Made by a program: the position numbers and the translations under genes. Shown here in pieces: positions 17,019 through 24,425 of a DNA stretch of 43,012 nucleotides. The notes under the pieces are model-generated. The model did not search any database, was not told the DNA's origin, and saw only the letters and a list, made by a program, of their open reading frames with translations. Within the stretch, counting starts at the first letter, position 1. Each line of letters begins with the position of its first letter. The DNA is from Clostridium uliginosum. GTDB taxonomy: Bacteria > Bacillota > Clostridia > Clostridiales > Clostridiaceae. The stretch covers positions 1 to 43,012 of the forward strand of contig NZ_FOMG01000033.1 of NCBI RefSeq assembly GCF_900112485.1. Direction: 5' to 3'.

Positions 17019-17187
17019 TTTTTATATTACCTCCCTATATTTCCTTATTAAATATATGAAATTAAATGACTATTTGTTACCTTTTATAATATGAACCAAT
17101 ATATATATATATTACATTATTTCAGAATGTGTTTATGATGACACAATAAATAACTAGAGTGAATAGGATATATTGGAGGAGATGTAT

Positions 17188-18492
17188 ATGAGGATAAAAA
17201 ATCAGAAGGAGATTAGAGATTTATTTTTTGGAATAGATGAAAAAGTTTATGATTATAAGGGGAATAGTATAGAGGCTATAAATTTTGATAATGCAGCTAC
17301 AACTCCTGTTTTTAAATCAAGCTTCTCATATATGAAAAAGCTTAGCAAAACCTATGCATCTATAGGTAGAGGCACTGGTCAAAAAGCAGAAATATCTACT
17401 GAATTATATTATGAATCCAAGAGCTTTTTAATGGATTTTTTTCATATAAAGAATAGGGAAAAATATGTTGTAATATATGTAAATAATACAACGGAAGCTT
17501 TAAATAAATTATCAAAAACTTTAATAAAAGAAGATGATGAAGTAGTTCTTATCTCTAGAATGGAGCACCATTCAAATGATCTACCTTGGAGAAGCAGAGG
17601 CAAAGTAGATTATATTGAAGTTGATAAAAATGGAAGACTTAAATTTGAAGAATTAGAAAAAAAACTAAAGAGTAATTTTGGAAAAATAAAATATGTATCT
17701 TTAACTGGAGCTTCTAATGTAACTGGATATGTTAATGATATTCATGAAATAGCTAAAATAGTTCATAAGTATGGAGCTAAAATAATAATAGATGCTGCAC
17801 AACTTGTAGCGCACAAAGAAATTAATATTAGTGGGAACTGTGAGGAAGAACAAATTGATTTTTTGGTATTTTCTTCTCATAAAATATATTCACCATTTGG
17901 AGTAGGAGCAATAATAGGGTTGAAAGAAGATTTTGTTAATTCAGTTCCAGATTATTTGGGTGGGGGAACTGTGGAATTAGTATTAGATAATGAAGTCAAG
18001 TATTTTGGCCCACCTGAAAAAAATGAAGCTGGAACACCAAATTTTTTAGGTGTAATGGCTTTAGTTAATTCCTTAAAGATGATAAGAGCTATTCAGTATT
18101 CTTTTATTGGAGAACATGAGAGTATTCTTTTAAAGAGAACGTTACAAGGGTTAAAAAGTATACCACAGGTAATAAATTATGGAGATATTGAAAATATTGA
18201 CGATAGGCTTGGAATTACAATTTTTAATATAGATGGGCTTTACCATCGAGATGTAGCAGAAATGCTAGCTAAGAAAAGGGGTATTTCAGTGAGACACGGA
18301 TGGTTTTGTGCACATCCATATTGCAGAAGACTTATGGATGTAACTGAAGAAGAAGCAAAATGTTTTTTAAGCGATTGCAATAAAAAAATGCCAGGAATGG
18401 TAAGAGTAAGTTTTGCACCATATAATTCTATAAGAGAAGTAGACTTATTTTTAAATGCAGTAGAAGATATTGCTTCAGGAAGTTTAAAATAA
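17188..18492 (+). CDS. Class V aminotransferase, cysteine desulfurase (SufS/CsdA)-like
   Basis: A 434-residue PLP enzyme. It shows INFDNAATTP near the N-terminus, NNTTEALNKL (phosphate-binding region), MEHHSNDLPW, DAAQLVAHKEI, and the PLP Lys in SSHKIYSPFGVGA (K232). GWFCAHPYC (C374) is in the place of the active-site Cys loop. These enzymes usually take sulfur from cysteine for Fe-S clusters or thio-modification. The loop is not the canonical RxGHHCA of SufS, so activity on another substrate is possible. I chose ATG 17188, 7 bp after GGAGGA. The longer TTG frame from 17173 would place the ribosome binding site inside the gene. No suf or isc partner is adjacent. Confidence 0.82.
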   Translation: MRIKNQKEIRDLFFGIDEKVYDYKGNSIEAINFDNAATTPVFKSSFSYMKKLSKTYASIGRGTGQKAEISTELYYESKSFLMDFFHIKNREKYVVIYVNNTTEALNKLSKTLIKEDDEVVLISRMEHHSNDLPWRSRGKVDYIEVDKNGRLKFEELEKKLKSNFGKIKYVSLTGASNVTGYVNDIHEIAKIVHKYGAKIIIDAAQLVAHKEINISGNCEEEQIDFLVFSSHKIYSPFGVGAIIGLKEDFVNSVPDYLGGGTVELVLDNEVKYFGPPEKNEAGTPNFLGVMALVNSLKMIRAIQYSFIGEHESILLKRTLQGLKSIPQVINYGDIENIDDRLGITIFNIDGLYHRDVAEMLAKKRGISVRHGWFCAHPYCRRLMDVTEEEAKCFLSDCNKKMPGMVRVSFAPYNSIREVDLFLNAVEDIASGSLK

Positions 18493-18501
18493 TGTTATTA
18501 A

Positions 18502-18540
18502 GGGAACTCATAGACAAAATCTATAGAGTCCCCATTTTTT
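18502..18540 (+). terminator. Rho-independent terminator of the desulfurase-like gene
   Basis: GGG-ACTC-ATAGA pairs with TCTAT-GAGT-CCC (18502-18533), with one bulged A in each arm, followed by ATTTTTT. Confidence 0.8.
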
Positions 18541-18545
18541 ATTTA

Positions 18546-18601
18546 GGCATAAGAAAGAAAATATACTAGCCATGTTGACTTGCTATTTTTTTGAATATGC
18601 C
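18546..18601 (+). mobile_element. MITE-like repeat, short form (56 bp)
   Basis: Termini GGCATAAGAAAG...TTTTTTTGAATATGCC, flanked by TTA (18543-18545) and TTA (18602-18604). It lies immediately after the terminator and between convergent genes. Confidence 0.75.
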
Positions 18602-18616
18602 TTATGTGGGTATTGG

Positions 18617-19834
18617 TTAATTATTAAAAACTTTATACTTTGGTAAATTATTTTCAAAGTTTAAAGTAGGAATACCTTCTATTAAAGGCTCAAAATAAGA
18701 TAAGGCTTCTTCAGTTACAAAATTACCTTCATCATTAATCCATTCTGTAGGAAAGTATCTAACATTATTAGCTATTTTATCAGCATCCACTAAAAAATAA
18801 GAAGCTTTATATTCAGAACCTAATTCACGTTTTATAGCAACCATTTTACCAGTTTCGTTTTCAAGTGCATATTTTAAAGCTAAATATCCAACTTTATATG
18901 ATTCCTCTAAATCTCTATCAGAGGAACAATGCATAGCACAACGTTGGAGTATTCCAAGTTCTAAAGCTTTTACTCTTGTAGTAAAGCCTTCTTTAAGTAT
19001 TAATTCTCTTAAGCATTGTCCAACTCCACCTAATTGAGCATGTCCAAATTTATCATTAGAAACACAGTTGAATTCAGATACAAATCTACCATCTTTATTT
19101 TTAATACCTTCTGAAACAACTATATAAACCTTATTTTGTTTTTCAAATCTTTCTTTAACATCATTAATAAATTTATCTTTATCAAAGATTGTTTCAGGAA
19201 GATATATGAAATCAGCTACAGGCTTATTGTCAATTTTTGATATGCATGCTGAAGCAGCAAGCCATCCTGTATCTCTTCCCATAGTTTCTAAGATAAATAT
19301 ACCATTATTAATATAAACTGATGCATCTAAATAAGTTTCTAACACAGATGTAGTAATAAATTTTGCTGCACTACCAAATCCCGGTGTATGATCAGTAAAC
19401 ATTAAATCATTATCGATAGTTTTAGGGATACCAATAAATGTTATATCAATATTATTATCTTTAGCATAGGCTGAAAGCTTTGCAATAGTGTCCATAGAAT
19501 CATTTCCACCTACATAAAAAAATGATGTTATATCATATTCTTTAAGTATTTGCATTAATTTTTCATATTCGTCTGAAGAATTATTTAAATCTTGCAATTT
19601 ATATCTGCAAGAACCTAAACCAGAAGATGGAGTATATCTAAAATTATATATTTGATTTTCATCGATTGATGAAAGATTAATTATATTTTTATTTAAAATT
19701 CCTTCAATACCGTTTAAACCTCCATAAACTTTGTCAAAGGCTTTAAGTTCTTTATTACTATTTATTAGGCCAACTACACTAGCATTAATAACAGATGTAG
19801 GACCCCCTGATTGTGCTATGATACAATTTGACAT
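18617..19834 (-). CDS. PPi-dependent 6-phosphofructokinase
   Basis: A 405-residue phosphofructokinase of the pyrophosphate class, which interconverts fructose 6-phosphate and fructose 1,6-bisphosphate. Substrate motifs: QSGGPT at residues 8-13; GGNDSMDT at 109-116 with Asp112 where ATP enzymes have Gly; PKTIDND at 137-143 with Lys where ATP enzymes have Gly; MGRDTGW at 185-191. The Asp and Lys at these positions are the recognised PPi markers. The first residue after GG is Asn rather than the usual Asp. The gene is monocistronic with an AAAAAGGAG site. A palindrome, ACTAATTAGT, is repeated in its leader. Confidence 0.88.
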   Translation of the reverse strand: MSNCIIAQSGGPTSVINASVVGLINSNKELKAFDKVYGGLNGIEGILNKNIINLSSIDENQIYNFRYTPSSGLGSCRYKLQDLNNSSDEYEKLMQILKEYDITSFFYVGGNDSMDTIAKLSAYAKDNNIDITFIGIPKTIDNDLMFTDHTPGFGSAAKFITTSVLETYLDASVYINNGIFILETMGRDTGWLAASACISKIDNKPVADFIYLPETIFDKDKFINDVKERFEKQNKVYIVVSEGIKNKDGRFVSEFNCVSNDKFGHAQLGGVGQCLRELILKEGFTTRVKALELGILQRCAMHCSSDRDLEESYKVGYLALKYALENETGKMVAIKRELGSEYKASYFLVDADKIANNVRYFPTEWINDEGNFVTEEALSYFEPLIEGIPTLNFENNLPKYKVFNN

Positions 19835-19853
19835 TAAAAAACGCTCCTTTTTA

Positions 19854-19886
19854 AACTAATTAGTTCAAATGTGATATACTAATTAG
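19854..19886 (-). promoter_or_regulatory. Repeated CTAATTAG palindromes upstream of the phosphofructokinase gene
   Basis: A 12-bp perfect palindrome AACTAATTAGTT (19854-19865) sits just upstream of the ribosome binding site. ACTAATTAG occurs again at 19878-19886. The spacing of about two helical turns (23 bp centre to centre) is compatible with an operator pair, but no regulator is identified. Confidence 0.35.
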
Positions 19887-20031
19887 CCATTAGTAATACT
19901 CTATTTAATAATATACAATAAAAAAAACATTTAATAAAGACTTTTTTAGTTTTTTTGCATATATTTTAAATTTCTTAATTATTATTAATATAGGGAATTA
20001 TTAAAAAATAATAGATAGGAAAGTGAGAAAT

Positions 20032-20583
20032 ATGAGTTTAAGTGAAGTTATTATGATAGGAATTGCTTTATCTATGGATGCGTTTGGAATAACTTTAAGT
20101 ATAGGATTAAGTTCAATGCTTACAAAAAGAAATAAGATTAAGTTTATATTATCTTTTTCAGTTTTTCAGTTTTTATTTGCATATATTGGGGGAGGACTAG
20201 GATATTTATTTGATACGTATATTATTAGTATTTCTTCTGTTTGTGGTGGAATAATAATTGGTATTGTAGGTGTACTTATGATATTTGATGGAATTAAAAA
20301 TGAGGAGAGTGACGTTTTAATAAAAAATAGTACTTGTATAATACTTGGAATATCAGTTAGTATAGATGCTTTAGTTATTGGATTTACAGTTTTTCATCAT
20401 TTAGGAAGTAATTTGATTCTTATGGTTAATTCATTACTGATTGGTTTAATTACTTTGTTTATTTGTACATTAGGATTTTTTATTTGTAGATATATTAAGA
20501 AACTTAAATTTGTCACTAAGTATGCTAACTTTTTAGGTGGTTTGGCATTAATATTATTTGCATGTAAAATGATATTTTTTTAA
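20032..20583 (+). CDS. MntP/YtaF-family integral membrane protein
   Basis: A 183-residue protein with about six membrane spans, made of two related halves. Each half begins with the family signature: ALSMDAFGITLSIGL near the N-terminus and ISVSIDALVIGF in the middle. The paired Asp residues in SMDAF and SIDAL are the metal-binding positions of MntP manganese exporters, and the same fold is annotated as sporulation protein YtaF in Bacillus. I chose ATG 20032. The longer reading starts at GTG 20023, with only 2 bp between AGGA and the start. It stands upstream of a Fur-family gene (66-bp gap), so the two may be co-transcribed and metal-regulated. Confidence 0.78.
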   Translation: MSLSEVIMIGIALSMDAFGITLSIGLSSMLTKRNKIKFILSFSVFQFLFAYIGGGLGYLFDTYIISISSVCGGIIIGIVGVLMIFDGIKNEESDVLIKNSTCIILGISVSIDALVIGFTVFHHLGSNLILMVNSLLIGLITLFICTLGFFICRYIKKLKFVTKYANFLGGLALILFACKMIFF

Positions 20584-20648
20584 TTGTGCTACCCAATATT
20601 CTATATGTTATAATATAATTAATAATATTTTTTAGGGGATATACAGCA

Positions 20649-21059
20649 ATGGAATTAAAAGATTTTTTAAAAATAAAGAATATAAAAGTTACTAAAGGAA
20701 GAGTTGAAATATTACATATATTAAAAACTTTTGATGTTAGTTTATGTGCAGAAAAGATATATCAAATATGTAAGGGAAATCATATAAATATTAATTTAAG
20801 TACAATTTATAGGACTTTAGAGTTGTTTGATGAAAAAGGAATTATAGATAAAATAGTTCTTGAAGATGCGGTATTTTCTTATAGACTTAAGAAAAAAACG
20901 CATATGCATTTTTTAGAATGTGATGTTTGTCATAAAGAAGTTGAAATTCCATGTCCTATGACACAAATAGAAGAAATGGTACAAAATAAAACAGGATTTA
21001 CGTTAACAGAGCATAATCTTGTTTTAAAAGGTATTTGCAAAGACTGTAAGAAGAAATAA
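20649..21059 (+). CDS. Fur-family metal-responsive repressor (possibly Zur)
   Basis: A 136-residue regulator with the Fur layout. The N-terminal winged helix contains KVTKGRVEILHILK and the recognition helix region INLSTIYRTLELFDEKGI. The C-terminal dimer domain has HMHFLECDVCHKEVEIPC and a final CKDC, giving two CxxC structural zinc sites. The zinc-uptake genes znuCB lie next to it on the opposite strand, so a Zur role is the best guess; Fur or PerR cannot be excluded from sequence alone. The ribosome binding site TAGGGGAT (20632-20639) is about 10 bp from the ATG. Transcription is stopped by strong hairpins before znuB. Confidence 0.85.
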   Translation: MELKDFLKIKNIKVTKGRVEILHILKTFDVSLCAEKIYQICKGNHININLSTIYRTLELFDEKGIIDKIVLEDAVFSYRLKKKTHMHFLECDVCHKEVEIPCPMTQIEEMVQNKTGFTLTEHNLVLKGICKDCKKK

Positions 21060-21063
21060 TATG

Positions 21064-21097
21064 TTGCATACTGATTTATTATTTATTTTAATGTGCC
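21064..21097 (+). mobile_element. Truncated MITE-like repeat, right end only
   Basis: TTGCATACTGATTTATTATT...TTAATGTGCC followed by TTA matches the last 34 bp of longer copies. The left end is missing. It abuts the stop codon of the Fur gene. Confidence 0.55.
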
Positions 21098-21158
21098 TTA
21101 AATGAAACTAAACTCATATTGATTTGAAGAGTAAAATTATAGTTTTTTTTGATTATGT

Positions 21159-21202
21159 AATATCTATGTAAATTATACTTAAACTAAATTTACATAGATA
21201 TT
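21159..21202. repeat. 16-bp perfect inverted repeat
   Basis: AATATCTATGTAAATT (21159-21174) is inverted at 21187-21202 with a 12-nt loop. It is the first of two hairpins between the convergent fur and znuB genes. Confidence 0.6.
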
Positions 21203-21206
21203 GAAT

Positions 21207-21261
21207 AGAGAGGCTGTGTTAAATACATAATGTATTTAACACAGCCTCTCTATTATTTTTT
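21207..21261. terminator. 22-bp palindromic terminator between fur and znuB
   Basis: AGAGAGGCTGTGTTAAATAC... (21207-21228) is exactly inverted at 21230-21251, giving a hairpin with almost no loop. On the rightward strand TATTATTTTTT follows directly, as expected for an intrinsic terminator of the Fur gene. Confidence 0.75.
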
Positions 21262-21272
21262 AAAATAATCTC

Positions 21273-22070
21273 TTATTGAGATTTTGTACTGTTTGTGAAT
21301 ATTAAAGTCAATATGAGCATTATAACAGATGTTAAAGCTATTGTACCTCCGGGAGCACTATTTATATAATAAGATAATACAAGGCCTATCATAACATCTA
21401 AAAATCCAAATAGCATTGAAAAAATCAGAGTTTTATTAAATCCTTTTTTTAATTGCATAGCAGTTGCTACTGGAACAACTATAATAGAGGACACTACTAA
21501 AATACCCATAATTCTTATTGAAAGAGATATAGTAGCACCAACAAGTAATGTAAATATGTAATTTATAAGTTTAACATTAATACCAATAGTCTTTGCACCA
21601 CTTTCATCAAATGTTACATAAATTAATTTATTATAAATAAATAATAATATTAATAAACATATACCACCGATGATAGTTATTAATAATATATCAGATTTTG
21701 TTACAGTTAAAATACTACCAAATAAAAATGAATCTACTTTAGCTGAAGCTTTACCACTACTTATTAGAATAATTGCAATACTTAAACTTAAAGTTAAAAC
21801 GATAGACATAACTAATTCAGCATATTTTTTATAATAATCTCTTAAAAATTCTATTATAATAGCACAAAGTGAAGTAAATAAAAAAGCTGTAAGTAGGGGA
21901 TTTACTCCTATTACAAGGCCTATAGCTACTCCTGCGAAAGATGAATGGGATAATGTATCACCAATCATAGAATTTCTTCTAAGTACAATAAAAAGTCCGA
22001 TAAATGGACATAATATAGAGACAATAAATCCTGCCATAAAGGCATTTTGCATAAAATTTAATTCAAACAT
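21273..22070 (-). CDS. znuB: Zinc/manganese ABC transporter permease (ZnuB type)
   Basis: A 265-residue ABC-3 family permease with about eight hydrophobic spans. Family landmarks are the N-terminal FMQNAFMAGF, GLFIVLRRNSMIGDTLSHSSFAGVAIG (about 26-52), and GILVVSSIIVVPVATA near residue 185. It forms the membrane channel for high-affinity import of Zn2+ (or Mn2+) with the ATPase encoded upstream. It is the second gene of a znuC-znuB unit. The 237-bp gap between the genes is largely a 155-bp repeat element. The solute-binding subunit is not in this window. Confidence 0.88.
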   Translation of the reverse strand: MFELNFMQNAFMAGFIVSILCPFIGLFIVLRRNSMIGDTLSHSSFAGVAIGLVIGVNPLLTAFLFTSLCAIIIEFLRDYYKKYAELVMSIVLTLSLSIAIILISSGKASAKVDSFLFGSILTVTKSDILLITIIGGICLLILLFIYNKLIYVTFDESGAKTIGINVKLINYIFTLLVGATISLSIRIMGILVVSSIIVVPVATAMQLKKGFNKTLIFSMLFGFLDVMIGLVLSYYINSAPGGTIALTSVIMLILTLIFTNSTKSQ

Positions 22071-22145
22071 ATGGAGAAGTACCTTTCTAAATTTCTAAAT
22101 TTCTAAATAAAAAAACTTGATTTTAAGCTAAAAAATATTTTATAA

Positions 22146-22300
22146 GGTATAAGAAAAAAAATAACGAGTCAAAGATGTGATGTATATTTTGCATCAGGCA
22201 AGGATGTTTGATTAATAACCCACCTATTAGACAAACATCCTGACGTAGTATGATAGAAAATAAACTATCTATACTGAGTTGTTATTTTTTAGAATATGCC
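22146..22300 (+). mobile_element. MITE-like palindromic repeat inside the znuC-znuB operon (155 bp)
   Basis: Termini GGTATAAG...TTTTTTAGAATATGCC, with ATAACGAGTC (left) and GAGTTGTTAT (right), and the internal TATTTTGCATCAGGCAAGGA block seen in other copies. The flanks are TAA (22143-22145) and CAA (22301-22303), one mismatch from a direct repeat. It separates two genes expected to be co-transcribed. Confidence 0.8.
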
Positions 22301-22307
22301 CAATATT

Positions 22308-22982
22308 TTAAATAGCAAAAGAGTTTTGTTGCTCAGATTTAAGATGTTTAATAAAATCATCTTTTGTGTATAAATTAAGGATTCCATTATGTATTTTTAA
22401 AATATGACTGGAATACTTAAGTGCAATTTTAGTATTGTGTTCAACTGAAATTATTGTTTTTCCAAAATTTTTATTTAAATTTTTTAATAATGGATATATT
22501 TCATTTTGACTCTTTTCATCGACTCCTGTTGAAGGTTCATCTAATATTATTAAATCAGGATCACCTATTAAAGCTCTTGCAATAAAAATTCTTTGTTGTT
22601 GTCCTCCAGATAGATTTCCAATTAAGTTATTTTCAAAATCATCCATATTAACTTTATTTAATGAATTTTTAATTTCATTAAAATCCCTTATTCCCATAAT
22701 TTTAGCATGAGTTGATAATATTTCTCTTACTGTTATAGGGAATTGAGCATTAAAATTATCTAATCTTTGAGGAACGTATGAAATTTTATTAAAGTCCAAA
22801 TTAATAGAGCCAGAATTAGGTTTTAAAAGACCTAATATAAGTTTTACTAAAGTACTTTTACAACTTCCATTTTCACCTAATATAGATAAATAAATACCAT
22901 TTGGAATTTTAATATTAATATCTTTTAAAAGTGGTTCTGATTTATTTGTATATGAAAATGATAAATCATTTATATTGATCAA
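22308..22982 (-). CDS. znuC: Zinc/manganese ABC transporter ATPase (ZnuC type)
   Basis: A 224-residue ABC ATPase with Walker A GENGSCKST (36-44), Q-loop VPQRL, signature LSGGQQQR, Walker B LIILDEPSTGVD and a switch His in SVEHN. It drives metal import with ZnuB. In Walker A the usual second Gly before Lys is Cys (GSCKS), a variant I believe recurs in clostridial metal transporters. The only in-frame start is TTG at 22982, preceded by AAGGAG at a long 13-nt spacing; a stop codon closes the frame just upstream. A promoter with a TTGCAA dyad lies about 60 bp upstream. Confidence 0.88.
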   Translation of the reverse strand: MININDLSFSYTNKSEPLLKDINIKIPNGIYLSILGENGSCKSTLVKLILGLLKPNSGSINLDFNKISYVPQRLDNFNAQFPITVREILSTHAKIMGIRDFNEIKNSLNKVNMDDFENNLIGNLSGGQQQRIFIARALIGDPDLIILDEPSTGVDEKSQNEIYPLLKNLNKNFGKTIISVEHNTKIALKYSSHILKIHNGILNLYTKDDFIKHLKSEQQNSFAI

Positions 22983-23041
22983 AAAACAATCAACTCCTTA
23001 AAGTTACAGAATAAAGTAGTATTTTTCAAATTCCTAAATAT

Positions 23042-23071
23042 ATTATATACTCACTTGCAAATTAGTTGCAA
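23042..23071 (-). promoter_or_regulatory. znuCB promoter with overlapping TTGCAA dyad, candidate Zur operator
   Basis: On the minus strand TTGCAA (23071-23066) and TATAAT (23047-23042) form -35 and -10 boxes with an 18-bp spacer. The 17-bp dyad TTGCAACTAATTTGCAA (23071-23055) covers the -35 box and the first half of the spacer, an ideal place for repression. The length suits a Fur-family dimer, but the motif is not the Bacillus Zur box, so binding is an inference. Confidence 0.5.
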
Positions 23072-23090
23072 CTATTACTTAGGTTTATTA

Positions 23091-23247
23091 GGCATCTTAA
23101 AAAAGTAATAGTGCAACATATTATGTATATTTTACGCTATATAGGTATATGTAGTTCACTGATATTAGTAACTATTAGTGAATTACATATAACAAAGTAT
23201 GCGCAAAATAGATGATCATATTGATTAGTTATTTTTAAAACGATGTA
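23091..23247 (+). mobile_element. MITE-like palindromic repeat, diverged (157 bp)
   Basis: Termini GGCATCTTAAAA...TTTTTAAAACGATGTA, with internal TATATTTTACGC and GCGCAAAATAGATGATCATA. The flanks are TTA (23088-23090) and CTA (23248-23250). The right flank CTA is the stop codon (TAG, minus strand) of the neighbouring gene. Confidence 0.65.
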
Positions 23248-23655
23248 CTAATCTATGGAAGCAGTTACAGGATAAGATTCTTGCAAAATCCATGAACTAT
23301 CTTTAATTTTTTTGAAATTCCCCTTTATAGATGTTTTTTTATGAGGGTCAGATTTAGAAAGTCCAGAGGCTTCAACTACAGCAGTTTCTCCATCACAATA
23401 TACTAATGACATTTCTTGAACTCTTAAAAGCTTATTTTTGCTATCTAAGCCAGTAGTGAAGTTATGTTCTACTGAGTATGATAGATCTGTACATTTATTT
23501 GAAATATAAAGTTGTTTAGTTATAAAAAAGGAAGAAATTATTATAGCTAATAATGATAAAAGTAGTCTAAAGCGTTTTTTCATATTGATTTTTTTCTTGC
23601 GTTTACGTATACACTTTTTTTGTCTATTAATTTGTGATATATTTTTTTTCTCCAT
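23248..23655 (-). CDS. Single-span membrane protein of unknown function
   Basis: A 135-residue protein. The first 28 residues are extremely basic (many Lys and Arg), followed by a hydrophobic span at about 29-46 (LLLSLLAIIISSFFI). The remaining 90 residues should lie outside the membrane by the positive-inside rule. The outer part has two Cys and a beta-rich pattern: LLRVQEMSLVYCDGETAVVEASGL, then IKGNFKKIKDSSWILQESYPV. The ATG has AGAAGGTG 6 bp upstream. I recognise no family. The stop codon coincides with the boundary of a repeat element. Confidence 0.65.
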   Translation of the reverse strand: MEKKNISQINRQKKCIRKRKKKINMKKRFRLLLSLLAIIISSFFITKQLYISNKCTDLSYSVEHNFTTGLDSKNKLLRVQEMSLVYCDGETAVVEASGLSKSDPHKKTSIKGNFKKIKDSSWILQESYPVTASID

Positions 23656-23771
23656 AAAAACACCTTCTTAAATATTACTTATTTATTTGATAATATTACC
23701 ATAATTTTACAATAAATAAAATAATTTATATGTATTTTATTGGAAAAAAATTAATAAAGAAAGAATCTCTA

Positions 23772-23801
23772 TTGCCTATTTGGATAGAATATATTTATAA
23801 T
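23772..23801 (+). promoter_or_regulatory. Probable promoter of the 137-residue protein gene
   Basis: TTGCCT (23772-23777) and TATAAT (23796-23801) are 18 bp apart, 47 bp before the start codon. A second TATAAT at 23810-23815 lacks a good -35. Confidence 0.5.
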
Positions 23802-23847
23802 GTAGTTATTATAATGGAAAAATAAACATTAAAAGGATGGTGCAATT

Positions 23848-24261
23848 ATGGATTTTTCAAGTTTAGTATTAATAGAAAAAGATAAAGAAACAGGATTTAT
23901 AAAAAGCGAACTAGGAAGTTTTGAAGTTAATGAAGGTGGGGTTTTTGTTAAAAAACTTTATGTTTTAGATGGAATAGTAAATATGTATTTTGATACTAAT
24001 AAAAATGTAGAAGAATGGGAATATTCAGCTATATATGATTTGTTTAACACAGAAGCTTTTGTAGAAAGAGGATATGAAATTGAAGAGGATTTAGATGAAT
24101 ACGACCCTACATATATTATAAAATTTAAATATCAAGATGATTTTGCAATTATGAAAGAAAAGATACAAGAATGTGTATCTTTAATTGAAAAGGAAATGAA
24201 TAATGTGTGGGAAAAGATTAAAGATAAGAAAGAAGAATATATGGAATCAAGTGATTCTTAA
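23848..24261 (+). CDS. Small acidic conserved clostridial protein (possibly DUF6762)
   Basis: A 137-residue soluble acidic protein. Residues 1-100 have mixed alpha/beta character (DFSSLVLIEKDKETGFI, then ELGSFEVNEGG, then WEYSAIYDLFN). The C-terminus (100-137) is a charged coiled-coil-like helix rich in Lys and Glu. I recall very similar proteins in clostridia annotated as DUF6762, but this is memory, not a search. No catalytic motif is visible. It is transcribed alone from its own promoter, with AAAGGATGGTG as ribosome binding site. Confidence 0.65.
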   Translation: MDFSSLVLIEKDKETGFIKSELGSFEVNEGGVFVKKLYVLDGIVNMYFDTNKNVEEWEYSAIYDLFNTEAFVERGYEIEEDLDEYDPTYIIKFKYQDDFAIMKEKIQECVSLIEKEMNNVWEKIKDKKEEYMESSDS

Positions 24262-24425
24262 GTTTAGTTAAAATTTTATGACATAGGGTATTTTCTTTTA
24301 TATGCATAGAATAATTTATCTATAAGAACCTAATAAATAACAGATGCTTAAATTATTCTTAATAAACCTAGAGAAATGAGTTTATAAATATGTAAATTAT
24401 GAATCAAGTTTTAAGGAGGAAACAG

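Noticed and set aside
17085..17093. Sigma-K-like -10 (CATATTATA on the minus strand) upstream of the Asn-rich/DUF4397 operon
   Set aside because: The -10 pattern CATANNNTA fits, but no AC-type -35 lies 15-17 bp upstream, and such AT patterns are frequent here.
24308..24359. 11-bp inverted repeat (AGAATAATTTA/TAAATTATTCT) upstream of pepF
   Set aside because: Short, AT-only and with a 30-nt loop; expected by chance in this base composition.
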